Assembly: GCA_016858145.1 (NCBI GenBank)
Contig: JAEHOE010000028.1
Span: forward strand, 558,001-622,000
DNA: 64,000 bases
Direction of reading: 5' to 3'
Source of the DNA: Edaphochlamys debaryana
Taxonomy: Eukaryota > Chlorophyta > Chlorophyceae > Chlamydomonadales
Below the pieces are notes generated by a model. That model saw nothing but the letters and a program-made list of their open reading frames with translations. It ran no database searches and had not been told where the DNA came from. Position numbers and translations under genes: made by a program. Of the stretch, positions 37,701 through 44,425 are shown piece after piece (the first letter of the stretch is position 1; every line of letters starts with the position of its first letter).

Positions 37701-40700
37701 GCGCCTGGCGTATCACGGCGCGCCATCTGGGCGCGTGTCGGTCGTGCGGGCCTCGGACCGCCTCTCATTGGTGGTTCGTGGCACTGTACGGCACTGAGCT
37801 GCGCAGTCTTCTGGCCTTGCGCCGCTGCAATCATGGAGTCTATCGACCCCGCCCAACTCGGACGAGTGTCTCTATCGCTTCTCTCTTTTGCACACGATTC
37901 TCTTGCAAGCAACTAGCACATCAGGCTGGCACTTGCCTGCCACGCCTCCGGGATCGAACCCGGGCTGCCTCATGTCCGTGTTTATCCGGAACTGCACAGG
38001 GGGTTACAGGAGTGATAGGAGGCGCATGGGGGAATGGGGGAGTAACACGAGCGAGGAGCTGGAGATGGTATTGTACTTAGGACCAGGCCACCGGGCGAAA
38101 TGGAGCCGACGACAGTCTACTAATGCGCGTCATTCATACGTGAGCAGGGCCCACCTGCAGAACGCTGTCGGGATGCCATGCCACGAGGCCTGGCTTGTGC
38201 CGATGCGTCTGCGGTGGGCATGGGGAAGAGGCGGGCCAGGGGGTGTGCGCCCCGAAAGCAAGCAGTCACATGGGGTGCACGCACGTAATCCGTGCGTGAC
38301 AAGCATTGCCCCGCACTGATGGGCTGCAGTTGATGATGTGACATGTGAGCCCCGGCCTGCCCTGCCCCGACGGTCTCCTCACGCACAAGACACACCACAC
38401 GCACGCACCTGGTTGTTGTCGTAAAACACGAGCTGCCAGCCGTGGCTCGACACTACGTCAAGGTACGACTTGGGCACCTGCACGGTGCGGGAGAGGAAAG
38501 CACGCACCGCCGGCGGGGGACAGCTTCGTTGACACTCGAGGCAGGGACCACAAGCACGCGCGAGCCCAGAGCATGACGGCCCTATGGACGCCAGGCAGTG
38601 TGGCCTCTCAGCCTTGCTTATGCTCGGTAGCCTGTGTGAGCCCCACGCCGCGCCTCTGCCGTGGTCATCTCCAGCCACGGGTGTTTATCACCCTTGGTTT
38701 GAATCGCAGGACCGACCCATGGGCGGGGGACCGAACTGAAGACCTACGTTGTGCGCATGCATGTGGTGCTGGAACTCGGGCCCATGGACGGTGCTCATGT
38801 AGCACCGCTTCTGCTCCAGCAGCAGGGAGCCGTTGGCGTAGGGGCGCATGGGCAGCCCGGGTGCGACCGCGTCGGGGTGCGCTTGGAGCCAGTCGCGCGC
38901 GCGCTGCAGAGAGGCGAACAGGAGCTCCCCCATCATGTAGCGCCCCAGCATGCGGGGGTGGATGGTGTCCATGAACAGCTTCAAGGAGGGGAGGGGAAGG
39001 GAGGAGAGGGGAGGAGAGGGGAAGGGAGGGGAGGGGAAGGGAGGGAAGGGAGGAGAGGGGAAGGGAGGGGAGGGGAAGGGAGGGTCAGCTGGTCCCGCTG
39101 TAAAGGGTGGCACCGAGGTGGGCTGAGCTGCAGTAGGGGAGCATACTAGCCGATCCCGCGAGGACCTCCACACGGTTACACGCGGTTGATGCTTGCTGGT
39201 CGTCACCAAGAAGGATGGGCATGCATTGTTCCGGTAGTTTCTTTCAGGGGCGCAGCGCCAAGCGCGTACCATACCTTGCTCAACGCCTCGCATGCGGCCA
39301 CGCCCTCCCTCGGCATCAGGCCGTCTCGCATCAGCATGTGCAGGAACGTGTTGGACGAGAGCACATCGATGCCGTACAGAGCACCTGTACGGCGGTCACG
39401 AGACTCATCACAATCCGGAGGACAAGGCCGCTAGAGTCCCTGGCCCCTACAGCCGGCTGTCTCCCCCAAAGACGCCCTGCTTGCCCCCAACCTGTCCTCA
39501 CCTAGCTCCAGGGTCTGCGGCTCGTGCGTCTGGGGTAAGGCCTTGCCGACACTATGCTTGAAGCCGTTCGCCTCTGGGATGCAGGAAGTGTTGCACCTGC
39601 CAACCGCAGAACGTTAAGGATGGGCGGTGGACTGGATGAATGGACGGAACGGACAACCGGACCGCAATTAGGCAACCCATCAACCAGAAGGGCAGGGTGC
39701 ACAAGGCCCGGGCATCGGGTGGAGCGGTATCGGATGATCAGATTTCCGACAGCACGGAGACATCACCACCGCACTGTGCGAGGGCCGTATGCTTGGGCGC
39801 AGATCCTGCCGTGCAGCCCCGTATCCCAGCCAGCCCAAACTCAGGTAAGGGGCTAGGGGCCTCACCTCTGGTGTGCTATGCACTCCGTCCACTCCACCGT
39901 CTCCACGGTCTCCACCACCTGGCATGCACGGGGCGACACGACACCCCCTGTGAACTTAGGGCTGGCTTCCCCGATAACCTCCTTCCTTCCCATATACCTG
40001 GGAGAAGCAAGGCCTCGGATCGTGCAAATACACGACCACACGGCCTCCGCTCCCCTTCCTGGCGCTTTTGTCCAGGTGCTTTTGCTTCGCCTTCGTGCCA
40101 CTCCGCCCATGCTCACCGCGTAGCTGTTGTAGAGGATCACCGCAGGCCGCGAAGCGTCAGGACTCATTATGCTTGCGTCATGGATAACGTTCCGAATGGC
40201 CTGCTCAGAGAAGGAGAAGACAAGGAAACGGCTCATGAGCGGGGTACGCGGGCGTTGTTGAGCGCGGCATGTTTGCTAAAAGGCCTGGGGTATGTGCGTG
40301 TGGCCGCTCAAGCGGCTCAGTGAAACCGAATAGGGACGAACAGCACGGGATGGCCTCCACCGGGAAGCTGCGCCAAACCCCATCCTGATGACATTGGACC
40401 AGTTCGCTTTGAAGCGCGGTACGAAAGCAGTGCAGCACGACATGTACCACTGCTGCCGTACACTTCAGTCACCCCCCTTTTCAACGCCATCCCTCCTTCC
40501 CTCTCACCGCTTCGATATGCTCAGGCATCGTCCAGGTGTGCATGTTCTCCATTATGATTAGGTCCAGCGGGTTGGGCAGCTGGAAAGGGCGGCACAGGGA
40601 TGGGCGGCACACGGAGCACCCGCCAACACACCATCATGAGCACTCGGGTCAACCCTCGACAACTGTCAGTCCCTGCTGCCCTCAGCACCAAACGCAACCA

Positions 40701-42572
40701 GCATATACTCTGCCAAGCGCCAAGCTGGCCCTGGCACCCGGCCCCTCAGCCCCTCACCCAATCACCTTCACCCACAGGCGTCCTCGAGCCCCGCGCCCCT
40801 CCCACGGCCCCAGCACCGGCCCCACGCAGCGTCACAGCCACGCCCACAGCCCCACACCCACCACCGACTGCTCGCACGTGGAGTCCAGGTCGCAAAAGAG
40901 CATGCAGCCCGCCACACCATTATTTGCAAATCTGCGGGTGTGCATGGGCCATCCAGTAGCGCATCAGTCCCATGTCATCTCGGTAGTGTTGGCCAGTGTG
41001 ATGGGCCAAGCCGCATGCGCACTGGAGCCTGGAGGCCCCGACAAGGCACCAGAGCAGGCTTCCCGCGGGCCCTACCCGGGCTCCACCGCCCTGGCCGATA
41101 GGTCCAGAATAAAGCACGTCTCAGCAGCCTTCTGTCCATCCCCATCACGGCACCCCCCGGCCCCATCCGTAGCCCGCTGGCCCTCGCTCACTTGTGGTCC
41201 TGGTGCGGCCACGTGTCATTCAGGAGCCGCATGAAGAGCGTCCCCCAGCCCGTGGCGAACCCATCCCGTTCGTCTGTGGCGGTGTCTGTGTTGAGCCAGG
41301 GGTCACAGCGGCGGGGTATGCCCGGAGTTAGGAGGAAGTTGCGGCTGGAGGGTGGGGCCGAGGGTCACAGATCAGTGTTAGCAACAGTGGAGCAGGGTTT
41401 CATTCAATATGAGTCGGCCTCATGGCTGCCGTACGCTCGGCACGCGCGTGACTAAGTTCCGCACTGCGAGCCCTGAGTTACTGGACAGCCCTTGGTGCTG
41501 ATCACATGGCACGGTACCGGGGGGGTTCGTTGTTCCTCATTGATTGGTACGGCCCCTCAAATGTTTTGGCACCTCCTGACGCCACCGGGCCCCCACAACT
41601 CCGACGCTCGATCACAAAGGGGCGTGCAAGCGAAGAAGAAGTTTACTCCGGGGGAGCTTCATGTTGCGCCGGCTCACCTACTCTCGGTGCCACAGCCGCC
41701 GTACTCCGACGTGACGCTGCTCCCCCAAGCAACGACCTGTGGCACGCGCAGGGCAACACAGGCGACCCGCGGGAGGGGGTGGAGGGGGTCGAAGGAGCTT
41801 GAGGCCGCGGCTTTGACACGGAACTGCAGCCCAGGCAGGGCTCCCCCTGAGCTACTATCAGCCCTCTAGAGCTGAGCCTGGGCCCGTAAGCGTGGCAGGT
41901 TAAGATCCCCCCAAGGATGAGCGCGCTGGTCGAGTACGGCGCGTCGTGCGGACTTCAGGGGGCCCGGGCCTGGCCCGGGCTGCTTACGTTGATAGGCTGC
42001 CCGCTATCTAGCTTCCTGATCATCGCCGCAAACTGCTGGGGCGTGTGCACCACAGCCCCGCTCCTCAGCTGCGCCTCTCCCCAGTAGGGCTTGGGCGTCC
42101 AGGAGTCTGACAGGGAACGTGAGAGGGAGCACGCACGGTTGGGGCGAGGGGTGTACGGCGATAAAGCGATGTACAGCTATATCGGCCTGGCCCACCACCC
42201 TGCAAAGAGTTTGTTGCAAGCAACGAAGAACCCAACCGCCAGGACGCCAGCAGGGAAGGTTACCGTCGGCGCGGTGGGTGGCAAGGTGGCGACTATCGTG
42301 TCAGACATAGTGTCGTGGGCAGCCGACTCTACGGACCCCACCCGAACACGAGCTCCATGGAAATTTCTTTCAGCCTAGCGTGACAAATTGTGGCGCAGGT
42401 CCGCCCCGTCCGCCCGAGTCTGGGCGGTCCGGGGCGGGTGCGTCGCCCGGGCGTGGCGCTTCCTCGGGTCCTTCTTACCGCGATTTTCACGTCCCCAGGC
42501 TGTCAGTAGAGCGGCGCATGAGAGCAGTAAGCGACTGACCAGGCCTCGAGTTCGCAGATGTCTGCAAGACAT
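25780..42572 (-). CDS. secreted SGNH/GDSL-type hydrolase, at least 16 exons, introns invaded by mobile DNA
   Basis: Exons: 42479-42572, 41988-42106, 41678-41736, 41192-41344, 40865-40931, 40508-40579, 40117-40200, 39866-39918, 39502-39596, 39275-39384, 38748-38978, 38409-38477, 37937-37964 (tentative, GC donor), 27714-27796, 27395-27451 and 25780-25870. Every junction keeps phase. Exon 1 encodes a signal-peptide-like start ([10 protein letters not shown] then [12 protein letters not shown]). SGNH landmarks in order: '[15 protein letters not shown]' (probable nucleophile Ser, block I), '[15 protein letters not shown]', 'NNGVAGC' (block II), '[12 protein letters not shown]' (block III region), '[10 protein letters not shown]' and '[11 protein letters not shown]' (D-x-x-H, block V). 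The C-terminus has '[17 protein letters not shown]', '[15 protein letters not shown]' and '[15 protein letters not shown]'. The substrate is unknown; cell-wall or extracellular ester hydrolysis would be typical. The 37964-to-27796 junction spans a 10-kb retroelement. The true 3' end is uncertain. Family-level call from memory of motifs. Confidence 0.7.
26066..26118. repeat. CAACA-rich simple repeat
   Basis: Imperfect CAACA/CAACAA units repeated about ten times just upstream of the 309-aa plus-strand ORF. It could be a leader of that element or an unrelated microsatellite. Confidence 0.8.
26168..27097 (+). CDS. 309-aa ORF of unknown function nested antisense in a hydrolase intron
   Basis: Single open frame from ATG 26168 ([11 protein letters not shown]) to TGA 27097, with TGTAA at 27120-27124, the expected kind of poly(A) signal. 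Composition is unlike the neighbouring family genes: it is charged and Asn/Thr-rich in the middle ('[17 protein letters not shown]'), suggesting a coiled coil over about residues 100-190, followed by a compact C-terminal half ('[17 protein letters not shown]', '[14 protein letters not shown]', '[12 protein letters not shown]'). The coiled coil plus basic C-terminal layout is reminiscent of ORF1 proteins of L1-type retrotransposons, but I cannot confirm homology. It lies between two hydrolase exons (27395-27451 and 25780-25870) on the opposite strand. It is either an inserted element or an intron-nested gene. Confidence 0.55.
   Translation: MQAATFTPAHYRTRQEARREDEFRAEQARAECPEVARIREAMSSALAALIDRLIGLEPGAFKDSLLCVINGLGALATSELEQAARRDVAIWSDVFSITRGLSDLGNRVDGFIAELAVLEDRAVQRSAALSDTINTNTTEQSHQIAAVNIKTNTIANNVKRMQESVGQAERLLAVLAENTPMEDRGRLLLRAVPDQLADRLRSGDLSGLGPSDGAALSASVQRSWKGEGGWNVVLGVTPRQRASVLRVAKEVRAATGVIVAPYLTALGRAMRKERQGIFEVLPAKRLQPQWCKGADIRFFEGEGWMKYGF
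27912..28271 (+). repeat. 5' LTR of the gypsy element
   Basis: Begins TGTTGTGCGCAAGG and runs to CTTCTCTCTTTT. It matches the 3' LTR except for T/G near 27955 and T/C near 28226. The last few bases (GCA in the 3' LTR) are replaced by inverted gag sequence. The join occurs at a shared TCTTTT. Confidence 0.92.
28076..28098. promoter_or_regulatory. perfect hairpin inside the LTR
   Basis: Arms GTGATACGC and GCGTATCAC around a GCCTG loop; the same 23 bases occur in the 3' LTR at 37694-37716. It could be a factor-binding palindrome or an RNA hairpin in the transcript; the role is inferred only. Confidence 0.5.
28266..30274 (-). pseudogene. inverted partial copy: RNase H, integrase, then a fused gag fragment
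   Basis: Read on the minus strand, 30274 to about 28405 matches pol 35333-37202 (end of RNase H, integrase, tether). It then switches without a break to gag sequence equivalent to about 32049-32187 ('[14 protein letters not shown]'), and runs into the LTR. The frame stays open across the fusion. Integrase residues are retained ([25 protein letters not shown]) but the chromodomain is lost. Small differences from the plus-strand copy include 'ALSWHPSF' for 'ALSRHPSF'. No inverted LTR accompanies it, so it is a rearranged segment of the element rather than a nested full element. It is unlikely to make a functional protein. Confidence 0.9.
30275..30454 (+). other. 180-bp stretch of unknown origin before gag
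   Basis: Does not match the rest of the element. It is strongly G/C-ending in codon use and reads like a host exon on the plus strand ('[16 protein letters not shown]', '[14 protein letters not shown]'), with a switch of frame midway, ending at CTTG|GTGAGT, which resembles a splice donor. It may be a remnant of the element's leader or a captured exon. No primer-binding site is evident. Confidence 0.4.
30455..32665 (+). CDS. gag of the gypsy element
   Basis: ATG 30455 to TAG 32665, 736 aa. Pro/Ala-rich N-terminus; a long Ala-Pro rod (about residues 151-363) encoded by the CACCTG microsatellite; then a conserved capsid-like region ('[14 protein letters not shown]', '[15 protein letters not shown]', '[12 protein letters not shown]'). 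Near the C-terminus is a CCHC zinc knuckle, '[14 protein letters not shown]' (C-x2-C-x4-H-x4-C), followed by a Lys/Gly-rich basic tail. It should package the element RNA. Pol follows in the same frame after one TAG. The last 250 bases have more host-like codon choice than the start. Confidence 0.92.
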   Translation: MADQLANPGPPGVDVDGDGLPPAVLQPQQQQPPPGGVAAGGAGAGPAGGPAVGAGAGGAGVPNPPPPAVPGPLAPGLFAALQPPAAGPNQPGAQFNPLAAAQMFQQMLGYMPYMYGAMPGMPFAPPFMAPFAQPPFLPQANVQPIPVAPPPAPAPAPAPAPAPAPAPAPAPAPAPAPAPAPAPAPAPAPAPAPAPAPAPAPAPAPAPAPAPAPAPAPAPAPAPAPAPAPAPAPAPAPAPAPAPAPAPAPAPAPAPAPAPAPAPAPAPAPAPAPAPAPAPAPAPAPAPAPAPAPAPAPAPAPAPAPAPAPAPAPAPAPAPAPAPAPAPAPAPAPAPAPAPAPAPAPAPAPAPAPAPAPAPAPAPAPAAAVPAAHPAADVGAPPAGGPPVPHADGGPHVPVNPNAVTPPPVRAEGIQEPDNGGPGPSTSGPSHRSEVINGVVKAPVLDLDGVKKPAVPERVRAFLRDMDCYLKCVTLGHTSEQIASARLLVLSASLRGPAREWHDSWTLARQPGSYTPDDLIEALRVRFCPQIRSREQETFLRLKEGAHHLKSGGDSVAAYQSRLDALFTTIPDMVDREKISWFLDGLQANPELARACAAPTEGLSFASYAALCSHALQQERRLKAGADATHHNRLRVAALRPAPPSRPQDGNTAKKPKLAAAAAKPSLEEMFASATAKGLDLNEILDMFKCTRKVYLTRKYNGECLRCGNSGHRVDSCPQFNGKGKGKGQKGKGKRA
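30905..31545. repeat. hexanucleotide microsatellite (CACCTG)n, about 106 copies
   Basis: About 640 bp of unbroken CACCTG/CCTGCA units with no interruption visible until the last few copies. In the gag frame it encodes (Ala-Pro)n. All reading frames through it stay open, giving Leu-His, Gln-Val and Arg-Cys repeats that are artefacts. Confidence 0.98.
32666..37445 (+). CDS. pol of the gypsy element: protease, RT, RNase H, integrase, chromodomain
   Basis: In frame with gag after a single TAG, so it is probably made by stop-codon readthrough. Coding segments after removing three apparent introns: 32666-34158, 34242-34261, 34398-34689 and 34787-37445. Protease: '[10 protein letters not shown]' near 33352. 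RT: '[16 protein letters not shown]', then motif '[20 protein letters not shown]' restored by splicing, '[13 protein letters not shown]' and 'VYLDD' restored by splicing. RNase H: '[10 protein letters not shown]', '[11 protein letters not shown]', 'KTDHAP' and '[10 protein letters not shown]'. Integrase: zinc-binding H-H-C-C region ending 'SCHPCQ', catalytic Asp, Asp and Glu in 'MDFVTALP', 'GDRDKLW' and 'QTERVNR'. The C-terminal chromodomain ('[17 protein letters not shown]') defines a chromovirus. I see no internal stop. Confidence 0.93.
34159..34786 (+). other. three spliceosomal-type introns and a 20-nt micro-exon inside the reverse transcriptase
   Basis: Intron 1 is 34159-34241 (GTGCTC...GGGCAG), micro-exon 34242-34261, intron 2 34262-34397 (GTAATT...TGTGTAG) and intron 3 34690-34786 (GTGAGT...CCGCAG). 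Removing them restores exactly the conserved RT motifs (CIDYRGLN and YLDD), whereas the unspliced frame contains unrelated residues there and ends in a TGA directly after 'AVYLE'. Confidence 0.85.
37512..37529 (+). other. polypurine tract
   Basis: A GGGAGGGGGAG run immediately upstream of the 3' LTR, in the place where plus-strand DNA synthesis is primed in LTR retroelements. Confidence 0.7.
37530..37892 (+). repeat. 3' LTR of the gypsy element
   Basis: About 363 bp, TGTTG...TTTTGCA, with the TG...CA termini usual for LTRs. It matches the 5' LTR apart from two substitutions. It contains the same 23-base hairpin (37694-37716). Confidence 0.92.
38983..39087. repeat. GGGGA/GGGAA purine run in a hydrolase intron
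   Basis: About 105 bp of G-rich purine repeats on the plus strand. On the gene's minus strand this is an unusually long polypyrimidine tract directly before the exon 11 acceptor (exon 38748-38978). The plus strand could form G-quadruplexes. Confidence 0.9.
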
Positions 42573-44425
42573 TTCTCGTGTCCTCTCGTGTTAAGCATTA
42601 GCCTAAGCGCAGAGCATCGTCGCGCTTCATTCCTTGGGCAGAAGTAATCCTTGTAGAGCTATCGGCCGCTGGCGGAATACTACGGCTGGCGACACCTGGC
42701 GCACGTACTCATACTCCTGTGCCGAGAGCGCCTGATTCTACTGAATCGTGTGGTTTTGTAAGCGAGAGTTGCTGATGGGTACAGCGGGATGGGACACCGG
42801 TTGCGACGCACCAACCTCCACGGCTCCACCGCGGACAGGCGCGGACGACCGTCCACCCCGCGCACCCCTGGCGCACCCCTGGACGCCTTGCCGGGCGCGG
42901 GTGCCCAGTCCTGTGTCGTCTCTGGAGTTCTGTGCTGCGGGGGAGACCGGCCTGTCAGGCCACAGGCTACGTGGGAGCGTGGCCGGGCAGTTGTACGGGT
43001 GTAGGGCGGGGCCAGTGTGCGGGCAGCCGGGGATCAGCGGGTGCAGCAGGGCTCCGTCGCCACCAGCCCGCCTTGTGACCTTTTCCTTCGTTGTTGGTCT
43101 TTACGGTTGCTGTCCCCTCTTTATCGCTGCAGGACAGTTGGTAGTTTGGTATTTTGCGCTTTATCTCTTGGAACGGCTGTCATCACTGGGGAGCTCAGCG
43201 GAGCCCGGACATGTAGCAAACAGGCATGACGCTTCACCCTCGCCGCCCCACCAACGCAGCCCCGGCCCTGGCGCCCAGCCCGTCGTCCCCACCCGGCCAC
43301 CCCTCGGGCCCCAGCCCTCCCGCCTCCGTGCCTGTGCCTGCGGCTCTGCCGCCGTCCCCCGACCGCCGCGCTCAGCCAACGCCTCAGGCCCCACCCTCAG
43401 CGGCACACGCCTCGCACGTCCCTGTCGCTTCGGCACGCTCGCACGACTCCTCGACTTCGCCGCCCACCAGCTCGACCTGCCCAGCCAGCGCGTCCAGCCA
43501 TGCGCAGCTCCGTAAGCGTAGTTGCGACCGGTCGGTGCGGCCAGCGTCTACGAGCGCAGCTGCCTCAGACTACACTACTTCCCACTTCACACCTACGTGT
43601 CGCCTCCCCGCTCCCGGCTCCCCGCTCCCGCTGGCCTCCTTCCGGGCAATCGTATTGCCCTAGGTCCCCAAACCAACCTTTCTCCCGCCGCTTCACTCCT
43701 AGACGCACGGGCTGGGTTTCGGGAAGGGGTATCTTCGTAGAAGCATCTTCCGCCCGCCACGTACGGCAGCACGGAGCTCCCAGCCTTCAGGCGGCGTGCC
43801 GCAGCCGGCTTCTTTCCCCCAGCTCGCATTTGCACACACCGCACTCTACGGTCGTTTAGTTCTGCAGCTGACTCGTCGACTTCGTCTCTACCGCTTGCAG
43901 GTGAGCGCTCGCGCATGATGACCATAGACGATCGGCACGCTTCACGGCTGGGGGCTTCTTCAAGCGGCTCAGGAAAGTGCTATTCGCGCCTGTCTCCCAT
44001 AGGACCTGTATCAGCCTGCTAGACGTACCCGGCACAGCTCTACACCGTCAACAGCATGCCGGTTACTCTAGCGTAGCCGTTTCTCAGCCGCATCCCCGAC
44101 TACATCTGCTGCGCATACCGCTCCGTGTAGTGCTAGATAGCCCTGTTGCTAGTGCACTGTATGGAGGCTATGCCCCCCACCCCGCGCAAGCAAGGAGCCA
44201 AGGACACCGCAAAGGCAAGCTTGCCGAGCCAATGCGCCATAAGGCTGCCGCAGATATGCTTGTGCACATATCAAGGTGTTCGAGGCCTTGGCACGTGAGG
44301 AAGCACAGGCTTCCTGGCGCCACACGTCCGCACATTCACAGCCCACCCCAACGTCCCCATGAATGCAGCGCAGCCCACACCTTCGCAGTGCAGGGCAAGC
44401 AACTCCCTCCACGCCCACGTTCGCC
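42573..44425. other. intergenic: hydrolase promoter side and P5 3' flank
   Basis: No gene I can support. A Pro/Ser-rich plus-strand frame (ATG 43226 to 43663, 145 aa) is open but low-complexity, with no recognisable domain and no clear continuation. The 21-bp element shared with the P3 flank is at 43977-43997. Confidence 0.4.
43977..43997 (-). other. 21-bp element shared by the P5 and P3 3' flanks
   Basis: Identical to 12593-12613 and in the same orientation relative to the gene, about 430-450 bases after the P5 stop. Confidence 0.5.

Larger units (their letters stand above)
27912..37892 (+). mobile_element. Ty3/gypsy chromovirus LTR retrotransposon, internally rearranged
   Basis: Bounded by two LTRs in the same orientation (27912-28271 and 37530-37892) that differ at two positions over about 360 bp, so the insertion is young. 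Order: 5' LTR; a 2.0-kb inverted pol/gag segment; 180 bp of unclear origin; gag; pol (protease, RT, RNase H, integrase, chromodomain); polypurine tract; 3' LTR. I see no target-site duplication: flanks are GGCTG on the left and CACGA on the right. The primer-binding site expected right after the 5' LTR is absent because the inverted segment starts there, so this copy is probably not autonomous. It lies antisense in an intron of the SGNH hydrolase gene. Confidence 0.93.

Noticed and set aside
37930..37990. A tRNA gene
   Set aside because: Only a T-arm-like stem is present; I find no matching acceptor stem, D-arm or anticodon arm at the right spacing.
38741..38760. End of the hydrolase gene near the 3' LTR, implying truncation by the element
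   Set aside because: Matching C-terminal exons were found on the far side of the element (27714-27796, 27395-27451 and 25780-25870) in phase, so the gene is interrupted in an intron rather than truncated.
43226..43663. Pro/Ser-rich 145-aa plus-strand gene
   Set aside because: Low complexity, no domain, no supporting splice sites, and GC-rich DNA gives such frames by chance.
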